From Cytophagales bacterium (lineage in GTDB: Bacteria > Bacteroidota > Bacteroidia > Cytophagales > 172606-1), in the NCBI GenBank assembly GCA_030446715.1, contig JAUJMU010000001.1, positions 969,297 through 1,033,296 of the forward strand: DNA of 64,000 nucleotides, read 5' to 3'. Below are positions 16,510 through 25,417 of the stretch, piece after piece. Position numbers and translations under genes: made by a program. The notes beneath the pieces were generated by a model. The model did not search any database, was not told the DNA's origin, and saw only the letters and a list, made by a program, of their open reading frames with translations. The stretch's first letter is position 1, and the number at the start of each line of letters is the position of its first letter.

Positions 16510-17415
16510 CTAGAAGTACCCCTGTTTCTTGCGGTCTTCCATGGCGGCCTCCGAACGTTTGTCATCTGTGCGGGTGCCACGTTCGGTCTGGCGGGCGGAG
16601 GCTACTTCGGCAATGATTTCTTCCAGATCGGCAGCTGATGAATCCACTGCACCGGTGCAGGTCATGTCGCCGACCGTACGGAAGCGTACCTGCCGTTCTT
16701 CGTATGCTTCCCCACCCAGCAGGGTAATATAGGGCGACCGGGCCAGTAGGGTACCGTTGCGGTTGACCACGGCCCGGCGGTGCGTGAAATAAATGCTGGG
16801 AATTTCCAGCCCTTCCTGGGCAATGTACTGCCACACGTCCATTTCAGTCCAGTTGCTCAAGGGGAATATGCGGAAGTGCTCTCCGCTATGTTTGCGGCCA
16901 TTGAACAGGTTCCACAATTCGGGACGCTGGTTTTTGGGGTCCCACTGCCCGAACTCGTCGCGGTGCGAGAAGAAACGTTCCTTGGCCCGGGCTTTCTCTT
17001 CGTCGCGGCGGGCTCCGCCAAAGGCAGCGTCGAACCGGAATTCCTCAACGGCATCGAGCAGCGTAATGGTTTGAAGGCCATTCCGGCTGGGATTTGGTCC
17101 TTTTTCCTCTACCGCCCGGCCCTTGTCAATGGATTCCTGCACGTGTCGTACCAGCAGACGGGCACCCGTCTGCTCCACCAGCTTGTCGCGGAAGGTGATG
17201 GTTTCTTCGAAGTTGTGCCCGGTGTCAACGTGAAGCAGCGGAAAAGGAAATTTTGCGGGCCAGAAGGCCTTCTGCGCCAGGCGAACCATTACAATGGAGT
17301 CCTTACCGCCGGAGAACAGCAGCACGGGACGCTCAAACTGGGCCGCCACTTCGCGCATGATGTAGATGGCCTCAGATTCAAGTTGCTTCAGGTGGGATAA
17401 GCTGTAGGATACCAT
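16510..17415 (-). CDS. cysD: Sulfate adenylyltransferase subunit 2
   Basis: CysD forms adenosine 5'-phosphosulfate from sulfate and ATP. From ATG 17415 the product has 301 residues. It has the PP-loop SGGKDSIVMVRLAQKAF, then LLHVDTGHNFEET and the RRDEEKARAKER stretch typical of CysD. The C-terminus is the usual GYF. About 115 bases separate it from cysN, filled with short imperfect repeats. Confidence 0.96.
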   Translation of the reverse strand: MVSYSLSHLKQLESEAIYIMREVAAQFERPVLLFSGGKDSIVMVRLAQKAFWPAKFPFPLLHVDTGHNFEETITFRDKLVEQTGARLLVRHVQESIDKGRAVEEKGPNPSRNGLQTITLLDAVEEFRFDAAFGGARRDEEKARAKERFFSHRDEFGQWDPKNQRPELWNLFNGRKHSGEHFRIFPLSNWTEMDVWQYIAQEGLEIPSIYFTHRRAVVNRNGTLLARSPYITLLGGEAYEERQVRFRTVGDMTCTGAVDSSAADLEEIIAEVASARQTERGTRTDDKRSEAAMEDRKKQGYF

Positions 17416-17540
17416 TATCGGATGAAGATGTACGGGCAAACAAATTTAAAGGCTGATTGCTGGATAGCTGGCAACAAAAAGCACCGGGAGCCAGCTTTGA
17501 TTACGCCTGTGTGTCTGTAAACCAAAAGGTAATCAGGCGT

Positions 17541-18140
17541 TTAACGGTTCTGGCTTACAATCGGCAGCAGCGCATTCAGGATGCGCTTTTTACAGCTTTC
17601 CACATCCTGCTGATCGGTTCTCACCTCCAGAAAGGGATTTTCCGGTGCCTCAAAAGGAGAACTGACGCCGGTAAAGTTAAGGATCTCGCCCTGCCGGGCT
17701 TTGGCGTACAATCCCTTTACATCCCGCTCCTCGCAGGTTTCGAGAGGCGCATTCACGTAAATCTCATAAAAATCGTGCTTGCCGATAATCACGCGGGCCA
17801 TATTCCGGATGCTGGCCGTGGGACTGATAAAAGAGCAGATCGTGATCAGACCGCCTTCCAGCATGAGTCTGGCGGCTTCGGCCGCCCGGCGGATGTTTTC
17901 GAGGCGGTCTTCCTCGCTGAAGCCCAGGTTCTTGTTGAGGCCCGACCGCAGGTTGTCGCCGTCCAGCAGATAGGTGAGAAAGCCCCGTTCGTGCAGTGCC
18001 TGCTCCAGTGCCCTTGCCAGCGTACTTTTTCCCGAACCCGACAGGCCCACCAGCCAAAGTACCATTGCCTTCTGCCTCAGCAGCTTTTCCTTGTCGTGCC
18101 GCGACAGCACCGAATCAAAAATAGGATGTATGTTCTCCAA
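17541..18140 (-). CDS. cysC: Adenylylsulfate kinase
   Basis: CysC phosphorylates APS to PAPS. The 199-residue protein has the P-loop GLSGSGKSTLARALE, then LLDGDNLRSGLNKNLGFSEE and FISPTASIRNMAR. The start is TTG 18140, because a TAA stands directly upstream in frame. It is the first gene of the minus-strand cysC-cysD-cysN series and is divergent from the cysQ-like gene. Confidence 0.95.
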   Translation of the reverse strand: MENIHPIFDSVLSRHDKEKLLRQKAMVLWLVGLSGSGKSTLARALEQALHERGFLTYLLDGDNLRSGLNKNLGFSEEDRLENIRRAAEAARLMLEGGLITICSFISPTASIRNMARVIIGKHDFYEIYVNAPLETCEERDVKGLYAKARQGEILNFTGVSSPFEAPENPFLEVRTDQQDVESCKKRILNALLPIVSQNR

Positions 18141-18300
18141 TTACGTAAATGGCTAAATGAATATGGACCCGCGGTATCTGATCCGCCCGGGAAGGCGTCC
18201 GGAGGATGATCTCCGCAAAAATAGGATTATTTCACTTACTCAATAGTCCCGATAGAATTAAGTAGTTTTACAAGCCTGATTTAATAGTTTTTTAAACATT

Positions 18301-19029
18301 TTGATCCATCTGCCAACTATCAGAGACTTAGCCGTGCGGGCCGGAGAGAAAATTATGGAAGTTTATCAACTCCATGACTTTTCGGCAGTTACGGAAGTCA
18401 AAGCTGATCATTCTCCCCTCACCATAGCCGATAAAGCCGCGCACCAGATCATTTCCGAAGGACTGGTCAGTCATTATCCGGAGATTCCGGTCTGGTCGGA
18501 AGCAGGGCGCAGCATTCCGTACGAAGAGCGGCGGGCGTGGACGCAGTTCTGGCTGGTGGGCCCGCTGGACGGCAGCTGTGAAGTTTTAAACCGCTACGGC
18601 GAATTTACCGTAAATATCGCTTTATTAGAAGGCCGGAAGCCTGTAATGGGAGTGATTTACGTACCGGCAACGGGGATGTTGTACTACGGCCACGCCGGAG
18701 AAGGCGCATTCCGGCAGGCATCCGGTGAGCCACCCGTTGCCATCCGGGTAAGCGGCGACACGGAAAAACGCACCGGAGTAGGCAGCCGTTCGCACAGTAG
18801 TCCCGAAGAGGCAGCTATTTTTAGGAACAACCGGGTTGAAGATTTTATTGCCGTTGGCAGTTCGCTGAAGTTTTGCCTGATTGCCGAAGGGAAAGCCAAT
18901 TTCTATTACCGGTCCGGCCCTACCATGGAATGGGATACCGCCGCCGGACAGGCTATTGTGGAGGCAGCCGGGGGCCGCGTGACCGACAGTAAGGGTAATT
19001 ATCTTACGTACACAAACCTTCACCCCTGA
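18301..19029 (+). CDS. CysQ-like 3'(2'),5'-bisphosphate nucleotidase with lost metal ligands
   Basis: The 242-residue protein belongs to the inositol monophosphatase superfamily and is closest to CysQ, which degrades PAP from sulfate assimilation; its place beside cysC fits this. The usual SEE motif reads SEA (residues 66-68), and the usual DPLDGT reads GPLDGS (87-92). So two carboxylates that bind the first metal are Ala68 and Gly87. Asp90 and the C-terminal Asp212 (EWDTAAG) remain. I infer weak or altered catalysis, or a regulatory role. The start is TTG 18301. Confidence 0.85.
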   Translation: MIHLPTIRDLAVRAGEKIMEVYQLHDFSAVTEVKADHSPLTIADKAAHQIISEGLVSHYPEIPVWSEAGRSIPYEERRAWTQFWLVGPLDGSCEVLNRYGEFTVNIALLEGRKPVMGVIYVPATGMLYYGHAGEGAFRQASGEPPVAIRVSGDTEKRTGVGSRSHSSPEEAAIFRNNRVEDFIAVGSSLKFCLIAEGKANFYYRSGPTMEWDTAAGQAIVEAAGGRVTDSKGNYLTYTNLHP

Positions 19030-19070
19030 ATACCAGTTTTATTTGCACGGGATTTTAGAGACGTAGCGGA

Positions 19071-19751
19071 ATGAACATAGAAATACGAACAACTCAGGAC
19101 GGATCACATACCTTATATAATTTCGACCTGAACGAAAATTACCATTCTATTTTCGGCGCGCTGGACGAATCGGCTCATGTATTCATTGAAGCCGGTCTGA
19201 AGCCGGTTCTGGGCGCGAAAAACGGTATTTTTGTTCTGGAAATAGGATTTGGCACCGGACTGAATGCCTGGCTGAGCCTCTGCGAAGTTGAAAATACCGA
19301 TAAGCTGATTACTTACATCGCGGTGGAGCCGTATCCGGTGCCCGGACACGTAGCCCAGCAGCTGAACTACCCGGAACTGGCCGGTAAGGATGATTCGCCC
19401 CTGCACCAGCTTTATCAGCGCATCCACGACACCCAGTGGGGCACCACCCACATCATCGCACCGCAGTTTCACCTGCGGAAACTGCCGCATCCGGTTGAGC
19501 ATTTCAAGCCTTACTGGTTATTTGACCTGATTTATTTTGATGCCTTTGCCCCGACCAAGCAGCCCGAAATGTGGGACCGGGCCATTCTGGAAAAAATTTA
19601 CGACATCACCGTACCCGGCGGCGTGCTGGTGACCTACTGCGCCAAGGGGCAGTTTAAGCGTGACCTGAAGGAAATAGGCTGGCAGGTAGAAACCCTGCCA
19701 GGCCCTACCGGTAAACGCGAAATGACCAGAGCCTACAAACCGGTGCATTAA
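19071..19751 (+). CDS. mnmD: tRNA (mnm5s2U34)-methyltransferase MnmD
   Basis: The 226-residue protein begins with the typical N-terminal beta part (RTTQDGSHTLYNFDLNENYH) and has the SAM-binding motif LEIGFGTGLNAWLS. The FDLIYFDAFAPTKQPEMW motif is diagnostic of Methyltransf_30. It makes the last methylation of the wobble uridine modification. It is the stand-alone version, without the MnmC oxidase domain. It follows the cysQ-like gene by 41 bases. Confidence 0.9.
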   Translation: MNIEIRTTQDGSHTLYNFDLNENYHSIFGALDESAHVFIEAGLKPVLGAKNGIFVLEIGFGTGLNAWLSLCEVENTDKLITYIAVEPYPVPGHVAQQLNYPELAGKDDSPLHQLYQRIHDTQWGTTHIIAPQFHLRKLPHPVEHFKPYWLFDLIYFDAFAPTKQPEMWDRAILEKIYDITVPGGVLVTYCAKGQFKRDLKEIGWQVETLPGPTGKREMTRAYKPVH

Positions 19752-19875
19752 TCGGCAAATGCTCCTTTTGCAGGTATGTTTTTTCAGAAAGAAGCAAATT
19801 ATTTGCATAATATTGTGAAAAAATCCTTTTTTGGCTGGGCTTTTATCTATTCATTTAATAAACCACACCCCCAAT

Positions 19876-20784
19876 ATGTTTCTTGATAAATCCGCACGCA
19901 TAGTCTGCCTGATTGCCGTATGGGCGTTTGCCGCCTGCTCTACCGGAGAGAATTCGGGAGATACAGCTCAGGATACTGCCACTACTGCTGCTATGGACAC
20001 CGCCACCGTATCGGCCACCACTACCAGCACCACCGATAGCAAAGTGCTGGGTGGCTTGCCGCCCACTTCGGAGGTACCCGCCATGCTGCAACTGTCGGGC
20101 GCTGATTTTAATCCTTCGCTGGTAAACTCCGCCGGCAAAGCCACCGGCTACACCACTACAACGGACAAAGCTGCACTGAACCTTGGCGTATACGCCACTG
20201 ATATCGGTTACCTGAGCGTATATGACAAGACGCAGGACGTAATCACCTACCTGAAGTCAGCCGAAAAGCTGGCCAATCACCTTGGGCTCAACAATACCTT
20301 CGGTACCGAAATGCAGCAGCGGTTCCAGCGGAATCTCAACAACAAAGACTCTCTGGTGAAGATTGTGGATGAAAGCATGAACTACGTAAACTCCTTACTG
20401 AAAGAAGGCAACCGCGACGCTACTGCCGCACTGATCGTAACCGGCAGCTTCATAGAAGGCCTGCACGTTTCAACCGGACTAGTGGAAAAATACCCTAAAA
20501 ATGTCCCGTCCGATGTGCGTAACCAGACGCTGACCCAGCTGATCGTGAGCATTACCAGGCAGGAACAATCACTGGACGACCTGATCAATATCCTGCAGGA
20601 AGTGAAGTCAGATCCGCAGGCGGCCGCATATCTGACCCAGATGCAGGACCTGAAGAAGCAGTTTGAAGCCCTGAACCTCGACGAACAGATCCGCAATAAC
20701 CGCGGTGACCTGATGATCAACGACAAGACGCTGACCGGCATCTCGGCCAAAGTGAAGCAGATCCGTAGCCGGATCGTAGGGTAA
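19876..20784 (+). CDS. Conserved lipoprotein, function unknown
   Basis: From ATG 19876 the product has 302 residues with a lipoprotein signal ending FAAC. A low-complexity Thr/Ser/Ala linker follows (about residues 22-60). The rest is helical and contains KAALNLGVYATDIGYLSVYD and repeated amphipathic helices near the C-terminus (QSLDDLINILQEVKSD). I do not recognise a named domain. A stem-loop terminator follows 67 bases after the stop. Confidence 0.75.
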   Translation: MFLDKSARIVCLIAVWAFAACSTGENSGDTAQDTATTAAMDTATVSATTTSTTDSKVLGGLPPTSEVPAMLQLSGADFNPSLVNSAGKATGYTTTTDKAALNLGVYATDIGYLSVYDKTQDVITYLKSAEKLANHLGLNNTFGTEMQQRFQRNLNNKDSLVKIVDESMNYVNSLLKEGNRDATAALIVTGSFIEGLHVSTGLVEKYPKNVPSDVRNQTLTQLIVSITRQEQSLDDLINILQEVKSDPQAAAYLTQMQDLKKQFEALNLDEQIRNNRGDLMINDKTLTGISAKVKQIRSRIVG

Positions 20785-20851
20785 CGGGTTACCGGACCGG
20801 CTGAATTTGACCCGGGGTCACTAGCCTGATTCTTTTCTTATTTGTATTTTT

Positions 20852-20892
20852 AAGGTTGGAGGAAATAAAAAATTCCTTCAACCTTTTTTTTT
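20852..20892 (+). terminator. Rho-independent terminator
   Basis: AAGGTTGGAGGAA (20852-20864) pairs with TTCCTTCAACCTT (20873-20885) with one G-T pair, followed by a long T-run. It ends the lipoprotein transcript before the TerB/ABC gene. Confidence 0.85.
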
Positions 20893-20983
20893 AAATTTTG
20901 CCCAAAGCCTTTACCTGTACGGGTCTCCGGAAAGGCGGAGCCGCTCAGGTACCTGACAAGTTTTATCCTAACGCATATTTAAC

Positions 20984-23900
20984 GTGAACGAACAGGTACT
21001 CCGGGCCATTATTCACCTGCTTGCCATCAGTGTTACCATTGACGGCGTTGCCCAGGAAGAACGCGACACCATACGTAAGTTTCTGTACGAGAATGTAGAC
21101 GATGATTCGGTAGCCAAATACCTGCGGCTGTTTGACGAGTATGTACGCAACTCCACCGCCCACCCCGACGACCCGCGGGAGATTGAATACATCTGCGCCC
21201 AGATCAATACGGAGCTGGAAATGCAGCAGAAAGTAATCATCCTGCTACGCCTGATTGAACTGGGGCTGGCCGATAACAATTTTTCTTCCGCCGAAGAAAC
21301 CTTCCTTTGGCAGGTGTGCGAAGAACTGCACATCGGCAAGTCCACCTACGCTTCCATCCGTCATTTTGTGGAAACGCGCGACATCTACAGCGTTCCTTCG
21401 GACAATATTCTGATCATTGATTCGCACGAGCCCACGGAAGGGTTTACCAGAAACTACATTCAGAAGCCCAAGATCCGGAGTACCCTGGGCGTGCTGCGGC
21501 TGCCGGAGGTAGATATGTATCTGGTGGGGGCCGCCTATCCGGCAATTGATGTGTACCTGAACGGCCACCGCCTCAAATCACATTACGTAGCTCCGCTCAC
21601 AAGCGGCAGCGTGATCCGCGCTTCGGGCGAAACCGTTTTTTACAGCGACATCATCGGTCACTTCCTGAAGTCAGAGCGTAAACAGCGCATCACCTTTGAA
21701 GCCCGCAACATCAATTACTTCTTTCCGAATGGAAAGCAGGCCCTGCACAACATCAATATTGCTGAAGAAGCCGGTACGCTGGTGGCGATTATGGGTTCCA
21801 GCGGCTCAGGGAAGTCAACGCTGCTCAACGTGCTGAACGGCAACCTGGAGCCCCAGACTGGTAAGGTGCTGGTAAACGGCCTCGATATTTACCACCAGCG
21901 GGATCAGGTGAGCGGCGTAATCGGCTACATTCCGCAGGCTAACTTCCTGATCGAGGAACTAACCGTCTACGAAAATTTCTACTACACGGCCAAACTCTGC
22001 TTCGCCAACCTGTCGGATTTTGGCGTGGACCGGCTGGTGGTGCAAACCCTGCGCAGCCTCGGCCTGTACGAAGTAAAGGATCTGAAAGTAGGCACTCCGC
22101 TGGAGAAAACCATCAGCGGGGGCCAGCGGAAGCGGGTAAATATTGGTCTGGAACTGCTCCGGCAACCTTCGGTGATGTTTGTGGATGAACCCACATCGGG
22201 CCTTTCGTCGCGCGACTCGGAGAACATCATGGACCTGCTGCGCGAACTGACCATGATGGGCAAGCTGATTTTTGTAGTCATTCACCAGCCCTCCTCCGAC
22301 CTGTTCAAGATGTTCGACAAGCTGCTCGTGCTGGACACGGGCGGCTACCCCGTGTACTACGGCAACCCGGTGGAGGCAGTGGTGTATTTCAAGACGCTGG
22401 TCAATCAGGTAGACCGGGACATGAGTGCCTGCATTGAGTGCGGCAATATCAACCCGGAGCAGGTTTTCAATATCATCGAAAGCCACGTAGTGGATGAATA
22501 CGGTCGCGTGACGGGTGAGCGGCGGGTGTCGCCCCAGCGGTGGTACGCTTTTTTCAGGGAGCACATCAAAATACCGAAGCTGGACCCGGCCCGCGAGAAG
22601 CCGGTACACACGCTGGACATCCCCTCGCGGTTCAGCCAGTTTATGCTGTTTTCGTCGAGAGACTTCCTGGCCAAACTCAGCAACCGCCCCTACATGGTGA
22701 TCAACCTGGTGCAGGCTCCGCTGCTGGCGTTTATTCTGGCGTACATCGTGCGGTTTTACCATGTAGACGAACTGACGGGCCGCAGCGAATACATCTTTGC
22801 CGAAAACGTAAACATTCCGGCGTTTATCTTCATGAGCATCATCGTGTCGCTGTTCATGGGCCTGACCATCAGTGCCGAAGAAATCATCAAAGACGCCAAG
22901 ACGCTTAAGCGGGAAGCCTTCCTGAACCTGAGCCGGACCAGCTACCTGTTTTCTAAAATGCTGATTCTGTTTTGTTTTTCGGCTTTCCAGTCGTTTCTGT
23001 ACGTGCTGATCGGCAACTGGATCGTGGGCATACAGGGCCTGAACCTTACCTACTGGCTGGTGCTGTTTACCTGTTCCTGCTTTGCCAATATGCTGGGGCT
23101 GAATATTTCGGCTACCTTCAATTCGGTGATTACCATTTACATCCTGATTCCGGTACTGCTGATTCCGCAGCTGATCCTTGGTGGCGTGGTGATCAAGTTC
23201 GACGAAATGAACCCGATGATGAGCCGGCAGGGCGAGGTACCCATTCTCGGCGATATAATGGCTTCCCGCTGGGGGTTTGAGGCGCTGCTGGTAAGTCAGT
23301 TTAAGGATAATGCCTTTGAAAAACAGTTTTATAATCTGGATAAGCAGGTTGCCAATGCCGATTACAAGAAAACGTATTACCTGCCCACGCTGAGTTCCAA
23401 GCTGGAGTATTGCAGTGATGTGGAAGCCGCGGCGGATCAGAAGGCCTACCCGAAATACGCCGAAAACTTGTTGCTTCTCCGCAACGAACTGACCAAGGAG
23501 ATGAAATCTAATCCGGCATTGGGCAAAGTGCCGCTCGGGAATCTGAATATAGAAAGGTTTGACCGCAGCACTGCCCGCAGGGTCAAGGAATACCTTGACA
23601 GCGCCCGGGCCTGGTACGTCCGCCAGTATAACCTTGCCTACGAAGCAAAGGACCAGATAACGGCCAGTCTGGTGAGTACTGAGGCCGGAAAGCAGGATTT
23701 TCTGGCCCGCCGGGCCAATTTTCACAACGACGCCGTGGAGCGGCTGGCCACCAACAGTACCGCTGAGCACCGCATCATTGAATACCGTAACCACCTGATG
23801 CAGAAAATCTATCCGGTTTACAACGATGCGCCCAATCTTGGCGGGGTGGCCGAGTTCCGCACCCACTTCTACTCGCCCGGTAAACCTTTTCTGGGGATGC

Positions 23901-24022
23901 GGGTGTCTACGCTGGCTTTCAACGTAATCGTGATCTGGCTGATGTCGGCCGTACTGTACGCCACGTTATACTATGAGGTATTCAAGAATACGGTCAGCGG
24001 CAATTTTCTGCGCCGGAAGTAG
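20984..24022 (+). CDS. ABC transporter, ABCG-like, with N-terminal TerB-like and FHA-like domains
   Basis: The 1012-residue protein combines several parts in one chain. Residues 1-130 form a helical TerB-like region (LLAISVTIDGVAQEERDTIR). About 140-230 is an FHA-like beta domain. About 236-480 is an ABC ATPase with GSSGSGKST, ISGGQRKRV and VDEPTSGL. The rest is an ABC2-type membrane domain with about six hydrophobic segments and a long soluble loop at about 790-930. This is the half-transporter order of ABCG exporters. The start is GTG 20984. The substrate is unknown. Confidence 0.87.
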   Translation: MNEQVLRAIIHLLAISVTIDGVAQEERDTIRKFLYENVDDDSVAKYLRLFDEYVRNSTAHPDDPREIEYICAQINTELEMQQKVIILLRLIELGLADNNFSSAEETFLWQVCEELHIGKSTYASIRHFVETRDIYSVPSDNILIIDSHEPTEGFTRNYIQKPKIRSTLGVLRLPEVDMYLVGAAYPAIDVYLNGHRLKSHYVAPLTSGSVIRASGETVFYSDIIGHFLKSERKQRITFEARNINYFFPNGKQALHNINIAEEAGTLVAIMGSSGSGKSTLLNVLNGNLEPQTGKVLVNGLDIYHQRDQVSGVIGYIPQANFLIEELTVYENFYYTAKLCFANLSDFGVDRLVVQTLRSLGLYEVKDLKVGTPLEKTISGGQRKRVNIGLELLRQPSVMFVDEPTSGLSSRDSENIMDLLRELTMMGKLIFVVIHQPSSDLFKMFDKLLVLDTGGYPVYYGNPVEAVVYFKTLVNQVDRDMSACIECGNINPEQVFNIIESHVVDEYGRVTGERRVSPQRWYAFFREHIKIPKLDPAREKPVHTLDIPSRFSQFMLFSSRDFLAKLSNRPYMVINLVQAPLLAFILAYIVRFYHVDELTGRSEYIFAENVNIPAFIFMSIIVSLFMGLTISAEEIIKDAKTLKREAFLNLSRTSYLFSKMLILFCFSAFQSFLYVLIGNWIVGIQGLNLTYWLVLFTCSCFANMLGLNISATFNSVITIYILIPVLLIPQLILGGVVIKFDEMNPMMSRQGEVPILGDIMASRWGFEALLVSQFKDNAFEKQFYNLDKQVANADYKKTYYLPTLSSKLEYCSDVEAAADQKAYPKYAENLLLLRNELTKEMKSNPALGKVPLGNLNIERFDRSTARRVKEYLDSARAWYVRQYNLAYEAKDQITASLVSTEAGKQDFLARRANFHNDAVERLATNSTAEHRIIEYRNHLMQKIYPVYNDAPNLGGVAEFRTHFYSPGKPFLGMRVSTLAFNVIVIWLMSAVLYATLYYEVFKNTVSGNFLRRK

Positions 24023-24273
24023 GCGGGGAGGAAAATGCCAGCCTTACCGGCAACGCATCCTGCCCTGTACCGCTCAACGCGCTATTTTCCCCGATTCGTA
24101 ATGACGCTTCCCGTTTTTTTACTGTTCTTGTTTCGGTAATGGTAATTTTAAATGATGAAGGCTCAATGGATTTAACACAAAGTATTGATATTTAGCCTTT
24201 TATTTCGTTATCCTTTATCCTTTAAAATTTACCATTACCCTTGTTTCCAGTGTATCCTTAAACCCCTTCACCT

Positions 24274-25164
24274 ATGGCTTATAACCAACCCATGTTGAGA
24301 GATGAGGCCCTGCGGGGCAAAACGTATATTGTAACCGGTGGCGGCACCGGCTTGGGAAAATCCATGACCCGTTATTTTCTGCAACTGGGGGCCAATATGG
24401 TAATCACCAGCCGGAAGCTGGATGTGCTGGAAGGCACGGCCCGGGAACTGGAAGCCGAAACCGGCGGCAAGGTGCTGCCCATTGCCTGCGACGTCCGCAA
24501 TTACGGAGAGGTGGAAAACATGCTGGCCGAATCAGTGAAGAGATTCGGGCAGGTGAACGGACTGCTGAACAACGCAGCCGGTAATTTTATCAGCCCCACC
24601 GAAAGGCTCTCGCACAAAGCTTTTGACGTGATTGTGGACATCGTGCTGCGCGGCACGTACAACTGCACCCTTGCGGTGGGCAAAGACTGGATCAGCAAAA
24701 AACAGCCGGGCACCATCCTGAACATTGTAACCACCTACGCCTGGACGGGCTCCGGGTACGTGGTACCTTCAGCCTGCGCCAAGGCTGGCGTGCTGGCGCT
24801 TACGCGTTCCCTTGCCGTGGAATGGGCCAAATACGGTATCCGTTCCAATGCCATTGCTCCCGGGCCGTTCCCCACGGAAGGGGCCTGGCAACGGTTGTTT
24901 CCGAAAGAAGCGCTGCCTCCGGCAATTGCCGATAAAATTGACCCGGCCAGCCGCGTTCCGCTCAAAAGAGTAGGCGAGCACCAGGAGCTGGCTAACCTTG
25001 CAGCCTATCTGATGTCGGAGTTTTCAGCTTTCGTAAACGGCGAAGTGGTCACGATTGACGGCGGCGAATGGCTTGCCGGAGCCGGTGAGTTCTCCGGACT
25101 TGAAGCTGTGCCGGGCGAAATGTGGGATCAGATCGAAAAAACCGTGCGGGGGAAGAAAGGGTGA
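24274..25164 (+). CDS. SDR-family 2,4-dienoyl-CoA reductase-like oxidoreductase
   Basis: The 296-residue protein has the cofactor motif TGGGTGLGKSM and the NNAAGNF motif. It departs from the common YxxxK: the Tyr lies 15 residues before the Lys (YAWTGSGYVVPSACAK), as in the mitochondrial DECR1 type, and APGPFPTEGAWQRL also matches that type. It should reduce 2,4-dienoyl-CoA with NADPH so that unsaturated fatty acids can enter beta-oxidation. The gene stands alone. Confidence 0.88.
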   Translation: MAYNQPMLRDEALRGKTYIVTGGGTGLGKSMTRYFLQLGANMVITSRKLDVLEGTARELEAETGGKVLPIACDVRNYGEVENMLAESVKRFGQVNGLLNNAAGNFISPTERLSHKAFDVIVDIVLRGTYNCTLAVGKDWISKKQPGTILNIVTTYAWTGSGYVVPSACAKAGVLALTRSLAVEWAKYGIRSNAIAPGPFPTEGAWQRLFPKEALPPAIADKIDPASRVPLKRVGEHQELANLAAYLMSEFSAFVNGEVVTIDGGEWLAGAGEFSGLEAVPGEMWDQIEKTVRGKKG

Positions 25165-25351
25165 GATTAATTGAAAATTGACAATTGATAATGGATGGGG
25201 TACGTAACCTGGCGGGGTTGACCGGGCTATAGGGAGTGTCTGGCAATAGCCCACACGGGTTCAACCCTGGGTGAAAACATCCGTTATGCCGAAACCTTTT
25301 AAGCGGTTTTACTGCCTGCCCCGCTTTCCCAACGGATAAAACCTCGGGCTA

Positions 25352-25413
25352 ATGTATTCACCCGGCCACCCATTCAAGCGTCTACGCTTGGATCAGTTGC
25401 CGGGTGAATACAT
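25352..25413. repeat. 62-base two-tier palindrome
   Basis: Outer arms ATGTATTCACCCGGC (25352-25366) and their exact reverse complement (25399-25413) enclose a second hairpin, CAAGCG-TCTA-CGCTTG (25375-25390). It lies between the ends of two convergent genes, four bases from the RluA-type stop codon. No T-run follows on either strand, so it is either a strong folded 3' end or a REP-like mobile palindrome. Confidence 0.7.
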
Positions 25414-25417
25414 TTTC

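Noticed and set aside
21959-23866. Open frame of 635 codons on the minus strand
   Set aside because: It lies wholly opposite the ABC transporter gene. Its translation is His/Gln/Val-rich with no domain, as expected for the antisense of a G+C-rich gene.
25240-25275. GGGTTCAACCC resembling a tRNA T arm
   Set aside because: No acceptor, D or anticodon stems can be fitted around it.
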